A stretch of DNA of 37,685 bases from an uncultured Clostridium sp. (GCA_905199855.1 CAJKHY010000008.1:1-37685), one strand, 5' to 3'; counted from the first letter of the stretch, positions 1-8,167 are shown. The notes: generated by a model not told the origin, from the sequence alone. Made by a program: numbers and translations.

Positions 1-2
1 TT

Positions 3-923
3 TTTATGTATTTTGTATTTGATGGTGTTGCTTTTATGATGTTTGTGCGTTTATATTAGATAGTGTTTTCTGTTAAAGAAGGTTTTGTGAATGGACTTGT
101 AGGTACTTTATTTAGTGGTTTAACTCCTTCTTCTTCAGGAGGACAGTTTGCCCAGGTTTTTGTATTTAATAACCAGGGAATCTCCCCTGCCATTTCTACA
201 AGTATCTTACTTATGTGCTTTATTAGTTATCAAATAGTGATCATGGGCTTTACTGCAGTGATTATGATTGTGGATTCAGCCTACTTCTTAGATAAAGGTG
301 TAGGTGTATCCTCTATGGCAGCCGTTGGATTTCTTATTAATGCGGTAGTCACTCTTCTATTATTTGCAGGAGCTAAAAGCAAGAAGTTCCAAAACTTTAT
401 TGTAGATAAAGTAGTCTATCTTCTTTCTAAAACACCACTTATAAAAGACTATGAATCAACATGCTTTAGAATTCAGAATTACTTTGGTGAATTTAGAGAA
501 CAGATGAAAGTATTACAGAAAAATAAAAAAGCTTTATTACAGACAGTATTATGTAATATAGTGAAACTTACTATTATCTACTCTACACCATTCTTTTCAT
601 GTCTTGCTTTAGGAATAAAAGTACCAGTTACCCTATTTGTACAGTTCTTAGGACTGGCTTCTATTATTAATTTAATTAATACATTCCTCCCTATTCCTGG
701 TGCATCAGGTGGTAGTGAAGGATGTTATATGATCTTATTTGGTTTCTTAGGAAGAGCCAATGCTTCTAGTTCTATGTTCTTATGGCGTTTCTTCTCTTTC
801 TATTTTGGATTAATACTTGGTATGATCACATTTATCGTTGCGAAGGATACAAAACGAAAAGATGATTTAGTCACTCTTTGGAGCAATGGTATTAAGTTAA
901 ACAAAACTAATACCATCAGGTAA
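3..923 (+). pseudogene. Flippase-like/lysyl-PG synthase TM-domain protein, 5' truncated, in-frame TAG
   Basis: The frame is open from the window edge but broken by TAG at 57-59; it resumes as about 287 residues of a hydrophobic protein. The segment TPSSSGGQFAQVF and the later LPIPGASGGSEG are typical of the multi-pass flippase-like family (lysylphosphatidylglycerol synthase TM region, UPF0104/TIGR00374). Reading the TAG as a mutated CAG would give an unbroken protein (RLY-Q-IVFSVKEG). GTG at 63 is a possible re-start but lacks a convincing ribosome site. The last codons (from 884) lie inside the inverted repeat of the IS element, so the natural C-terminus has been replaced by about 13 IS-encoded residues. 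Without the IS, the frame would run into sequence now at 2588 and stop soon after. Family call fairly sure; pseudogene status is inferred from the stop plus the IS. Confidence 0.7.
884..900 (+). repeat. IS left inverted repeat
   Basis: CAATGGTATTAAGTTAA, identical to the complement of 2571-2587. It also encodes part of the present C-terminus (NGIKL) of the interrupted flippase-like gene. Confidence 0.75.
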
Positions 924-930
924 TTAAGTT

Positions 931-964
931 AAGGTGTCAGCTATATAAACGGCAGACACCTTTT
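931..964 (+). terminator. Rho-independent terminator at IS left end
   Basis: GGTGTC (933-938) pairs with GACACC (955-960), followed by TTTT. It lies just inside the IS and now serves the truncated upstream gene; it would also stop read-through towards the transposase antisense strand. Confidence 0.6.
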
Positions 965-1016
965 CTGCTATTACTAAACACATTTGAAAGAATTATGATT
1001 TAAGACGTGCTTGAAA

Positions 1017-1035
1017 AGAACTATCACATAGTTCT
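1017..1035 (-). terminator. Possible transposase terminator
   Basis: An 8-bp perfect stem, AGAACTAT/ATAGTTCT with a 3-nt loop. Read on the minus strand it is followed by TTTT and sits 48 bp after the transposase stop codon. A second imperfect stem (TCCTAA..TTAGGA, 1053-1088) overlaps the stop codon itself. Confidence 0.4.
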
Positions 1036-1082
1036 AAAAAAATTTATTGTTATCCTAAGACAACAGTGTATAATAAATTGTG

Positions 1083-2408
1083 TTAGGACGTTCTATAATT
1101 TAGCGGTTTACATGATTGACCTTTTATATTACGTTCATACGATCTTTCTGGTCTTTGCGCGACCAGAAATTTTTTTATTCTCAGAATAAGTTCCTTCATT
1201 TTTATCTTCTTTCTGAGATAAAGTCTTATATTAGTTACTGCACTGCTGAAATTGGGTTTATAATCATATTCCAATTCCGGCTTTTTATTTTTCTTCAAAT
1301 CTATATTTCTGATGATTACTTCTGAAACATTGTACATTAGAAAGGCTGCATTTATCTCCTGCTGTATCAGTTTTCTCTTTCTTGCATGAAAGTATACAAG
1401 GCCGATTGTGTATTTCAGCTTATTAAAAGCAGTCTCCTCATTCCATCTATAATGATAAAGTTCCTTGAAATCTTCAGTCTTGAATTCCTCTTCAGAAAGA
1501 TTCGTGACAACAGTCTCATAGGTATCTTCTGATATCTTGAATCTTACAGCTCTGAAGGATAGATCATATAAGTCTCTTGTTTCGTCTAAGAAATCAAAAT
1601 TGGAAGTTGAAGGTACGAATATGTATTTTTCTTTATCAGCCTTGATTTCTTTTGTCTGAAGACTAGTTAATGTACGGGTTACCCTTATATCAAAAGCACC
1701 TTCTTCAGTCTTAATATTTGTCATCAGACCGCTTCTGGTATGAATATCTTTGACTCTTATCACAAATTTGATGTCATTCTCAATGAAATGAGCCATAAGA
1801 TTGTAACTCTCGTATCCTCTATCTGCTGTGAAGATAGAATTCTGAGGATAATTTCTATCTTTCAGGATTGAAATAAGTGCGTTAACTTCTCTTTTCTTGC
1901 TTGCTGCATCAATACTCCAGTCATAGAATACCTTATTAAGACAGTCATATAATGCATTGACATGATACTGGCAGAAAGACTTTGCATCATGCTTTTCAGT
2001 TTTTGTCTTATCGTCCATAAAAGGAATATTTACATCTGAGCCATCCTGAGCAAGTATATGATATCCATTAATGGTTGTATGATCATCAAACGCACTCACG
2101 AATAGATTGTTTATGCGCTTAAAGATATCAGGATCCAGCAGTTGTCTTCTTTGTGATAGTGCAGAAGCTGAAGGCATTTCACCCTGACCTACAAAAAAGT
2201 GAGATAATTCACCTATTGAGGAGTAATTAGAAAAGCTCATGATGCATTCAATAAGAGTGCGAGCAGGAAGCTTTCGACAACGAGTGAAATCGGAAACAGG
2301 ATCATTGCAGTAGCACTTCAGACCATCAAGAGCCACATCAATAGAGCGTTCAAGAATAGTTCTAACCTTTTTAGGCGAGTAGTAGATGTTGTATTTGCTT
2401 TGTTTCAT
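1083..2408 (-). CDS. IS4-family DDE transposase
   Basis: A 441-residue transposase that cuts and joins the ends of its IS. The RNase H-like triad is visible: Asp122 in LAQDGSDV, Asp196 in FTADRGYE and Glu325 in the IS4 signature Y-x2-R-x3-E-x6-K (Y318, R321, E325, K332). The C-terminal tail is basic, as is usual. The ATG start is preceded on the minus strand by a good AGGAGG-type site. The gene looks complete and intact, so the element may be active. A 14-bp hairpin followed by a T-run lies between the IS end and the start codon, where it would reduce transcription entering from outside. Family call is secure from the YREK motif; the subgroup is not resolved. Confidence 0.9.
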   Translation of the reverse strand: MKQSKYNIYYSPKKVRTILERSIDVALDGLKCYCNDPVSDFTRCRKLPARTLIECIMSFSNYSSIGELSHFFVGQGEMPSASALSQRRQLLDPDIFKRINNLFVSAFDDHTTINGYHILAQDGSDVNIPFMDDKTKTEKHDAKSFCQYHVNALYDCLNKVFYDWSIDAASKKREVNALISILKDRNYPQNSIFTADRGYESYNLMAHFIENDIKFVIRVKDIHTRSGLMTNIKTEEGAFDIRVTRTLTSLQTKEIKADKEKYIFVPSTSNFDFLDETRDLYDLSFRAVRFKISEDTYETVVTNLSEEEFKTEDFKELYHYRWNEETAFNKLKYTIGLVYFHARKRKLIQQEINAAFLMYNVSEVIIRNIDLKKNKKPELEYDYKPNFSSAVTNIRLYLRKKIKMKELILRIKKFLVAQRPERSYERNIKGQSCKPLNYRTS

Positions 2409-2446
2409 AATAGTTTACCTCCTAAAAAAACACATCTACTAAAAAG

Positions 2447-2478
2447 GGCTAGAAATGAATTAATATTCATTTCTAGCC
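2447..2478 (-). terminator. Hairpin upstream of transposase start
   Basis: A perfect 14-bp stem (GGCTAGAAATGAAT and its complement) with a 4-nt TAAT loop. On the minus strand it is followed by CTTTTT. It lies between the IS end and the transposase start codon, so it fits a terminator that protects the transposase gene from impinging transcription, a known control in IS elements. Confidence 0.7.
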
Positions 2479-2525
2479 GCACGATTTCCATCAATTGTCA
2501 ACAGTTTAATGAAAAAAATAAAAAG

Positions 2526-2557
2526 ACCTCTCTGATTTTGAAATCAAAGAGGTTTTT
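2526..2557. terminator. Bidirectional terminator at IS right end
   Basis: ACCTCT..TGATTT pairs with AAATCA..AGAGGT (one mismatch inside). It is followed by TTTTT on the plus strand and preceded by A-rich sequence, so it can work in both directions. Confidence 0.65.
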
Positions 2558-2570
2558 GGCATTTGTTCGC

Positions 2571-2587
2571 TTAACTTAATACCATTG
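2571..2587 (-). repeat. IS right inverted repeat
   Basis: Exact inverted copy of 884-900. Confidence 0.75.
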
Positions 2588-2607
2588 GAGCTCTAAGAGC
2601 TCTTTTT
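2588..2607 (+). terminator. Terminator just outside the IS
   Basis: GAGCTC-TAA-GAGCTC followed by TTTTT. It was probably the original terminator of the flippase-like gene before the IS inserted between the two. Confidence 0.5.
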
Positions 2608-2910
2608 ACTTAGTATAGAGTATTTAACAACTTCTACGATTGAAACAATCACTACATTCATAATATAACAATGAATCATCTTTAAAGCAGAAAGAGTCAT
2701 CAATGTATTATCATTCATATAAGTATAGTAATCCGGAATAACATTCGTAATAGAATGAAGACCATTAAAGATGAATTCAAAAATTGATTCAACAACATCA
2801 ATATAGCCTAAACTAATTGCATGCAATACCTTCACAACAGGCTGATCCATCATATTACCTAGCGCAATATGAACTACTAAACCAAGTAAGAGAATCATCA
2901 ATGATAATAA
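2593..2910 (-). CDS. Hypothetical membrane protein, C-terminal part (5' end cut at junction)
   Basis: The minus-strand frame is open from about 2943 down to TAG at 2593. A possible TTG start at 2901 is followed at once by an ATG, but there is no ribosome site and the frame stays open and hydrophobic further upstream, so the gene is probably truncated rather than complete. About 102-110 residues are visible: a hydrophobic N-terminal helix (MMILLLGLVVHIALGN), a middle soluble part and a second long hydrophobic helix before the basic tail SKKSS. I do not recognise the family. Its upstream side ends within a few tens of bases of where the helicase fragment on the other strand begins, which suggests both are cut by one junction near 2911. 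Codon use resembles the first 2.9 kb more than the rest. Confidence 0.4.
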   Translation of the reverse strand, partial: LLSLMILLLGLVVHIALGNMMDQPVVKVLHAISLGYIDVVESIFEFIFNGLHSITNVIPDYYTYMNDNTLMTLSALKMIHCYIMNVVIVSIVEVVKYSILSKKSS

Positions 2911-2913
2911 TAA

Positions 2914-3393
2914 GACATAACTAATATTAATAAAAGTATTATATTAAGTAATATATTAGATAAGATATATTTAAGTAATAATAAGAGTAATGTTTTATTA
3001 CTAGAAAGATATAACAATGATATAGATACTATTTTAAATCATGAATTGTTTATTAGAAAGAATCATGAGAGTATTATTTATAAAAAGCACGAAGATATGA
3101 AGATAGATTATTTAACTATACATAAGAGTAAAGGATTGGAATATGATAATTGTATTTTAATTAATGCTATAGATGATAAGTATGGTTTTCCTTCTAAAAT
3201 AGAAGATGAAGAGATAATTAAATTATTAAAACCTAAAATAGAAGAAAATATTTTTTATCCTGAAGAAAGAAGATTATTTTATGTGGCAATGACTAGGACT
3301 AAAAATAAGTTATATATTTTAGTTCCTAAGAGTAAAACTAGTAGTTTTATTAGAGAGATAGAAAGTGATAAAAATGTTTTGGTTAAGAAATAA
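2914..3393 (+). pseudogene. UvrD/Rep-type (HelD-like) helicase C-terminal fragment
   Basis: About 160 residues of the C-terminal part of a superfamily 1 DNA helicase: motif V-like LTIHKSKGLEYDN and motif VI-like EERRLFYVAMTRTKN are both clear. All upstream parts (Walker A and B, domains 1A, 1B, 2B) are missing; family members are normally 600-750 residues. The frame is open from 2914, directly after a stop at 2911-2913, so the loss of the N-terminus coincides with the change in sequence character at about 2911. A TTG at 3046 is the first formal start but has no good ribosome site and would leave only part of the domain. Either a true truncated remnant or the real end of a complete gene joined wrongly in assembly. 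Confidence 0.75.
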
Positions 3394-3422
3394 TTAGTAA
3401 AACGACTAGTTATTTTTTTTCT
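3392..3422 (+). terminator. Terminator of helicase fragment
   Basis: AATTAGT (3392-3398) pairs with ACTAGTT (3405-3411), one G-U pair, followed by eight T. It overlaps the helicase stop codon. Confidence 0.65.
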
Positions 3423-3431
3423 TAAAAAATA

Positions 3432-3460
3432 TTGCTTATTATAAAGAATTATGATATCAT
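3432..3460 (+). promoter_or_regulatory. Sigma-A type promoter of surface protein gene
   Basis: TTGCTT (3432-3437), 17-bp spacer, TATCAT (3455-3460), 24 bp before the start codon at 3485. Confidence 0.5.
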
Positions 3461-3484
3461 TGTATTAAGAGAGTAGGTAAGAAA

Positions 3485-5827
3485 ATGAAAGATATTTTTA
3501 AGGATAAAAATAAAAGAACTATATTTTTAACATTAATATTCTCTTTTATATTAATATTAATTGGTACTACTTATGCTTATTTTAGTTGGCAAAGTACTAA
3601 TAATCCCTTAGTAGATATAACTGTAGAAGATATAGCAGATGTAATAATAAAAGGTGGTAATGATATTAATATTACTAATATAGGACCCGTATTAGATTAT
3701 AATGATGGAGAAATAACTGAATTTTATATAAAAAAGAAAATAGAAAATAATTTAGATTTAACTATTAATATAATACCTACTTTATTACCAGATAATCTAA
3801 AAGAAGAATCATTTAAATTAAAATTACTTAGTAGTAATGATAATATTACTTATAATGAAATAAGTGAAATAAATTTTAAAGATAAAGAACAAGATAATGT
3901 ATATAAATTAAGTATAATAGATTTAAATCAAAACATTACATATTATAAAATAATATTCTATATAGATGGTAACATGTATAATCCTAATACTATGAAAAGT
4001 AATAACTTTAAAGCTAAGATAGATGTTAGTGTAGATACAGGATTTTGTAAAGATACGTCAGGTGCTAATGCTCCAGTATTAGCTGAAGGAATGATACCAA
4101 TTACTTATAATGGAAATAATTGGGTAAAAGCAGATCCAAAGAAATGGTATAGTTATAGTTGTAAAAGTTGGGCTAATGCTGTTATGGTAACAACCGATAA
4201 AAGGGGAACATACATGAATGCTAATAATAATACAGTAATACCAGAAGAAGATATTTTAGCTTATTATGTCTGGATACCAAGATATAAATATAAATTATTT
4301 AATGTAGAATTTAAGGGTGCAACTTACAATGATGGTGTTTGTACAAGCAATTGTCCTTCAGTAATAGATGTTGTTTTTGAAAAGTGAACAGCTTCAACTG
4401 GAACTACAAAATGTACAACAAGTGAAATAGGTGTAGAAACTTGTACTAATAAATCAAATGGGAACTATTATACACATCCAGCTTTTACATTTGGTGATAC
4501 TGAATTAGAAGGAATATGGATAGGTAAGTTTGAAACTACTGGCAGTGCCACACTTCCCATGGTGAAACCGAATATGGTTTCTTTAACTAATCAAAATGTA
4601 TCCACTCAATTTATAACTTCTCAAAAATTTAATTCAACCAATTATTTGACTCAAAATGGGGTAAATCAGGTAGATGCCCATATGATGAAAAATATAGAAT
4701 GGGGAGCAGTAGCATATTTAAAACAAAGTATATATGGATTAGGCTTAACTGATGTTGCAAAAAATAATAGTACAGATCAAATAACGGGAAGTAGTACAGG
4801 GGATCCGACAGTTGTTATCACTCGTAAAGAAGGTACGTATAAATACAATGAGCCAAAAATAGTTAGAGAATTAGTATCAGGATACGGAACAGAAAAAAAT
4901 ATTTCTGCACCAACAAGTGATACATATATTTGGAATAATATTGGGACTAGTGAAAATCCAATATGGAAAAGTTCTAATCAAAAGCAAAGAAATAGTAGTA
5001 CAACTTTAACTTATACTTTTGAATTAAATAGTGAAGGAGCAGTAACTTTTGACTATAGTGTTTCTTGTGCTCACGTTGATAACGATTATTTATATTATAT
5101 AATTAAAAAAGGGGATAGTGTAATTGATAATACTGGAATAACAACTAAAATTGGTGGAACAAGTTATGGTACGGCAGATGCAAGTATGATATATGAATCG
5201 AGAGTTCATGCCTTAGATCCAGGGACATATACTTTAGAATTTACATATAGCAAAACAGCTTCCATTGATGTAGGTGCTGATTCTGCATATGTAAAAAATG
5301 TAAGAGTATTAGAAGGTGGCAAAGTAAAGACATCGTATTTTATGGAGCAAGGCGGTCCAGCTGCTTCTACCACAGGAAACATTACAGGAATATATGATAT
5401 GTCAGGTGGAGTTTATGAATATGTAATGGGAGTAATGCAAGATAATAATACTAGTAGTAGAAGTCCTATGTCTGGAGCAGGAACGTGGGGTAATTCAGGA
5501 TATATGGGGACAGTGGGACGAGACTATGATGAATCTGGCAATACTATGACCTTTCCTATTTCGAAGTATTATGACTTATATGCAAATGGGTCTTCAGATG
5601 ATGATCAAGTGGCTTATGATAGGGCTCATTTAGGTGATGCTACTGGTGAAACAAGAACATGGTATAAAAGTGTAGCAACTTTTATTCAATATTATGGACC
5701 CTGGTTTAGGCGTGGTGGTTCGTTTGATAATTATATGGATGGAATAAACTTTTTTAGTTTTGCCAGAAATAGTGGCGACGCTGTGGAGTATTATGGCTTT
5801 CGTACTGTGCTTTCAGTAACAAAATAA
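3485..5827 (+). pseudogene. FGE/C-type-lectin-fold surface protein, DGR-target paralogue, with in-frame TGA
   Basis: One frame runs from ATG 3485 to TAA 5827 (about 780 codons), broken only by TGA at 4385-4387; no other stop occurs and similarity to the DGR target at 28213 continues straight across it (VFEK-stop-TASTGT against VFENGTSTTGT). N-terminus: basic residues, one membrane helix (about residues 12-34) and TYAYFSW, like SipW/TasA-type anchored surface proteins. Then a beta-rich stretch, the block EGMIPITYNGNNWVKAD, and the formylglycine-generating-enzyme-like domain (MMKNIEWGAVAYLKQ, GIYDMSGGVYEY). About 170 residues of an apparent beta-sandwich (roughly 4800-5360) are inserted relative to the paralogue. 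The end (PWFRRGGS..YYGFRTVLS) matches the DGR VR in layout but not base by base, so it is not a copy of the TR here. The TGA replaces a GGA-type codon; TGA is a stop elsewhere, so a truncating mutation or sequence error is likely. Confidence 0.75.
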
Positions 5828-5892
5828 AATATAAACATTTATACAATTTATCGTTATAAATAGGATAATATATAGAACTAAAAGGCAATAGT

Positions 5893-5938
5893 AAAGACTA
5901 ATAAAACCTTAAATATGAGGAAATTTATTAGTCTTTTA
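5893..5938 (+). terminator. Strong terminator
   Basis: A perfect 13-bp stem (5893-5905 with 5924-5936), AAAGACTAATAAA and its complement, ending in a short T-run. It closes the surface protein gene before the ribosomal operon promoter. Confidence 0.75.
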
Positions 5939-5969
5939 AAAATTAAGCAAAAAAAAGTAAAAAAAATGC

Positions 5970-5998
5970 TTGCATTTCATATAATTATTTAGTATAAT
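5970..5998 (+). promoter_or_regulatory. Promoter of the S10-spc-alpha operon
   Basis: TTGCAT (5970-5975), exact 17-bp spacer, consensus TATAAT (5993-5998). It is the only strong promoter seen before rpsJ; no terminator is visible until after rplQ, so the whole cluster is probably one long transcript, perhaps with internal promoters not evident here. Confidence 0.8.
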
Positions 5999-6004
5999 TG
6001 ACTT

Positions 6005-6142
6005 TGTGTGGCATGCTTAGATGTGCGAGGTTGCTGATACACCCGGTTAAGTTGTTTAATAAAATAAAGGCTTAATCGAGGGTATTGGGTTATTTGCACG
6101 GAGCAAGTCTATACTAGATATAGGCGAAGGGAGGACAATATT
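6005..6142 (+). promoter_or_regulatory. Structured 5' leader of the S10 operon
   Basis: A leader of about 138 nt. Long-range pairing is visible: ATACACCC (around 6036-6046) with GAGGGTAT (around 6077-6085), extended by GTTAAG/CTTAA inside, then small stems TTGC..GCAA and CTATA..TATAG just before the ribosome site GGGAGG. Ribosomal protein operons are commonly controlled by a product binding such a leader; which protein acts here cannot be told from the sequence. The segment between terminator and promoter (5939-5969) is A-rich with no gene. Confidence 0.45.
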
Positions 6143-6451
6143 ATGTCAAAGGAAAGAGTACGTATTAAATTAAAAGCGTATGAACACAGAATCTTAGATA
6201 CTGCAGCGGCTAAAATTGTTGAGACTGTTAAGAGAACTGGTGGAACTGTCAGTGGACCTGTACCACTTCCAACAGAAATTGAAAAGTACACAATATTAAG
6301 AGCGGTTCACAAAGATAAAGATTCACGCGAACAGTTTGAAAGACGTACACATAAAAGACTTATTGACATTACTAATCCAAGTAAGGAAACAATAGATGCA
6401 TTAAGCCATCTTGACTTACCTAGTGGTGTTGAAATTGAAATTAAATTATAG
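6143..6451 (+). CDS. rpsJ: 30S ribosomal protein S10
   Basis: 102 residues, the usual S10 length. It assembles into the head of the 30S subunit and, as NusE, can join antitermination complexes. The signature RERVRIKLKAYEHRILD is clear at the N-terminus, and the long loop with GPVPLPTE is present. ATG follows GGGAGG by 7 bases. First gene of the operon; rplC follows after 9 bases. Confidence 0.97.
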   Translation: MSKERVRIKLKAYEHRILDTAAAKIVETVKRTGGTVSGPVPLPTEIEKYTILRAVHKDKDSREQFERRTHKRLIDITNPSKETIDALSHLDLPSGVEIEIKL

Positions 6452-6460
6452 GAGGAAAAT

Positions 6461-7198
6461 ATGAAAGGAATCTTAGGACGTAAGATTGGAATGACTGGTG
6501 TTTTTACTACTGATGGTAAACTTATTCCAGTAACTGTTATTGAAGTAGATAAGAATGTTGTTACACAAGTTAAAACTGCTTCTAAAGATGGTTATGATGC
6601 TGTTCAATTAGCATTTGGTGATAAGAGAGAAAAAAATAGTAATAAACCAGAATTAGGTCATTTTAAAAAAGCTAATACTACCCCTAAGCGCTTCTTAAAA
6701 GAAATTAGAGGTGTAGATGTTAGTAACTATCAACTTGGTATGGAAATCAAAGCTGATATATTTGAAAATGGAGAAATGGTTGATGTAACCGGTACCTCTA
6801 AAGGAAAGGGTTTTCAAGGCGTTATTAAGCGTCATAACCAAACTCGTGGACCAATGGGACATGGTAGTCAGTATCATCGTGGTGTAGGTTCAATGGGAAC
6901 AATGTTACCAATGCGTGTTTTACCAGGTAAGAAATTACCAGGACACATGGGTAATGTAACAAGAACAATACAAAATCTAGAAATTATCGAAGTAGATTTA
7001 AAAAACAATGTTATCTTAATTAAAGGAAATGTTCCAGGACCTAAAAAATCGATTGTCTTTATCAGATCAGCTATTAAAAACCAAGGCAAAGTTAATGCCA
7101 AAGAAGATTTAGTAACATACATTACTGATGTAGAAGAAGAAGTTACTGAAGAAGTAGCTAATACTGAAAACAATATTGAATCATCACAAGAAGCTTAA
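6461..7198 (+). CDS. rplC: 50S ribosomal protein L3
   Basis: 245 residues. Binds 23S rRNA near the 3' end early in assembly, its loop reaching the peptidyl transferase centre. MKGILGRKIGMT and the conserved loop GMGHGSQYHR-like segment (GPMGHGSQYHRGVGSMG) are clear. Longer than usual (about 205-215): the last 35 or so residues form an acidic tail (DVEEEVTEEVANTENNIESS) with no rRNA-binding character. ATG after AGGAGG. A 47-base gap to rplD follows, the longest gap in this part of the operon. Confidence 0.97.
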   Translation: MKGILGRKIGMTGVFTTDGKLIPVTVIEVDKNVVTQVKTASKDGYDAVQLAFGDKREKNSNKPELGHFKKANTTPKRFLKEIRGVDVSNYQLGMEIKADIFENGEMVDVTGTSKGKGFQGVIKRHNQTRGPMGHGSQYHRGVGSMGTMLPMRVLPGKKLPGHMGNVTRTIQNLEIIEVDLKNNVILIKGNVPGPKKSIVFIRSAIKNQGKVNAKEDLVTYITDVEEEVTEEVANTENNIESSQEA

Positions 7199-7245
7199 AA
7201 GTTGTAAAAAAAAATTAAGTATATGTGATGAAAGGAGGAAATAAT

Positions 7246-7878
7246 ATGTCTAAAATGGAAATAGTAAACATCAAGAATGAAAAAGTTAAAGATGTAAATT
7301 TAAAAGATAACATATGGAAAAATAAACCTAATGATGCTGTCTTATATAATGCTATTATTTTAGCGCAAGCATCATTAAGACAAGGAACACATAAAACAAA
7401 AACAAGAAGTGAAGTATCAGGTGGCGGAAGAAAACCTTATCGTCAAAAAGGAACAGGTAATGCAAGACAAGGTTCAATTCGTGCAACTCAATGGAGAGGT
7501 GGCGGTATTGTATTTGGACCACAACCAAGAAGTTATGCTAAGAAAATGAACAAGAAAGAAAGAAGATTAGCATTAAAATCAGCTCTTGCATATAAACTAA
7601 TTGATAAAGAACTTAGAGTAATTGATAATATTAGTTTTGAAACTCCAAAAACAAAAGAAATTATGGATTTATTCAAAAACTTAAATATTGTTAATAACAA
7701 AGTCTTAGTAGTTTTAGATGAATTAAGTGATAATGTTTGTCTAGCTGCTAGAAATTTAGCTAATGTTAAGGTAATTAGATATGACGAAGTTAATGTCCTT
7801 GACTTAGTAAGTGCTGATATTATGTTAATTACAGAAGCAGGACTAAAGAAATTAGAGGAGGTGCTTGGTAATGAGTAG
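7246..7878 (+). CDS. rplD: 50S ribosomal protein L4
   Basis: 210 residues. Assembly protein lining the exit tunnel; in some bacteria it also represses its own operon. The extended loop with GGGRKPYRQKGTGNARQGS..WRGGGIVFGP is fully present. I chose ATG 7246, eight bases after AAAGGAGG; an upstream GTG-like start at 7225 would place the ribosome site inside the gene. The stop overlaps the start of rplW by 8 bases, indicating translational coupling. Confidence 0.96.
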   Translation: MSKMEIVNIKNEKVKDVNLKDNIWKNKPNDAVLYNAIILAQASLRQGTHKTKTRSEVSGGGRKPYRQKGTGNARQGSIRATQWRGGGIVFGPQPRSYAKKMNKKERRLALKSALAYKLIDKELRVIDNISFETPKTKEIMDLFKNLNIVNNKVLVVLDELSDNVCLAARNLANVKVIRYDEVNVLDLVSADIMLITEAGLKKLEEVLGNE

Positions 7879-8149
7879 TTATAGAGATATAATTATTGCA
7901 CCTATTATTACTGAAAAATCAGCTTCTTTAGAAGCACAAAATACTTATGTATTCAAAGTAGATATTAAAGCAAATAAAACTTCAATTAAACAAGCAATAG
8001 AAAAAATATTTAATGTAAAAGTTAAAGAAGTTAGAACAGTAAATTCTCATCCTAAGAAAAAGAGAGTAGGAAGATATACTGGTATGACTAATAAGTATAA
8101 GAAAGCTTATGTAACTTTAAAAGAAGGAAACTCTATTAGTTTTAACTAA
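7871..8149 (+). CDS. rplW: 50S ribosomal protein L23
   Basis: 92 residues, typical. Sits at the exit of the ribosomal tunnel, where trigger factor and SRP dock. IIAPIITEKS and the GRYTGMTNKYKKAYV stretch mark the family. ATG 7871 follows GGAGG within the end of rplD; the TTG at 7865 is less well spaced. Confidence 0.95.
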   Translation: MSSYRDIIIAPIITEKSASLEAQNTYVFKVDIKANKTSIKQAIEKIFNVKVKEVRTVNSHPKKKRVGRYTGMTNKYKKAYVTLKEGNSISFN

Positions 8150-8167
8150 TAAAAGGAGGTAATACTT

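Larger units (their letters stand above)
884..2587 (-). mobile_element. IS4-family insertion sequence (IS231-like ends)
   Basis: A 17-bp perfect inverted repeat, CAATGGTATTAAGTTAA at 884-900 and its complement at 2571-2587, brackets one transposase gene on the minus strand and gives a 1704-bp element, a normal size for the family. Flanks are ...TTTGGAG before and GAGCTC... after, so a short direct repeat (GAG, or TTGGAG if the end is placed 3 bp further in) may be the target duplication. Terminator-like hairpins lie inside both ends (931-964, 2447-2478, 2526-2557), which would shield the transposase from outside transcription. The element sits in the last codons of the flippase-like gene. Ends are inferred from the repeat and not from a database match. 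Confidence 0.75.

Noticed and set aside
2947..3045. Separate start of the helicase at TTG 3046
   Set aside because: The same frame is open and helicase-like back to 2914, and there is no ribosome site before 3046.
4385..4387. TGA as a sense codon (genetic code 4 or 25)
   Set aside because: TGA ends map (TTGA overlap with infA), the response regulator (ATGA overlap with the kinase) and the MutS-like gene (ATGA overlap with avd). No core gene contains an internal TGA, and Trp is written TGG throughout.
5690..5822. A second VR of the TR at 30218
   Set aside because: Layout is alike (PWF-RGG..GFR-VLS) but many differences fall at non-adenine positions and the spacing differs, so it is not a recent copy of this TR.
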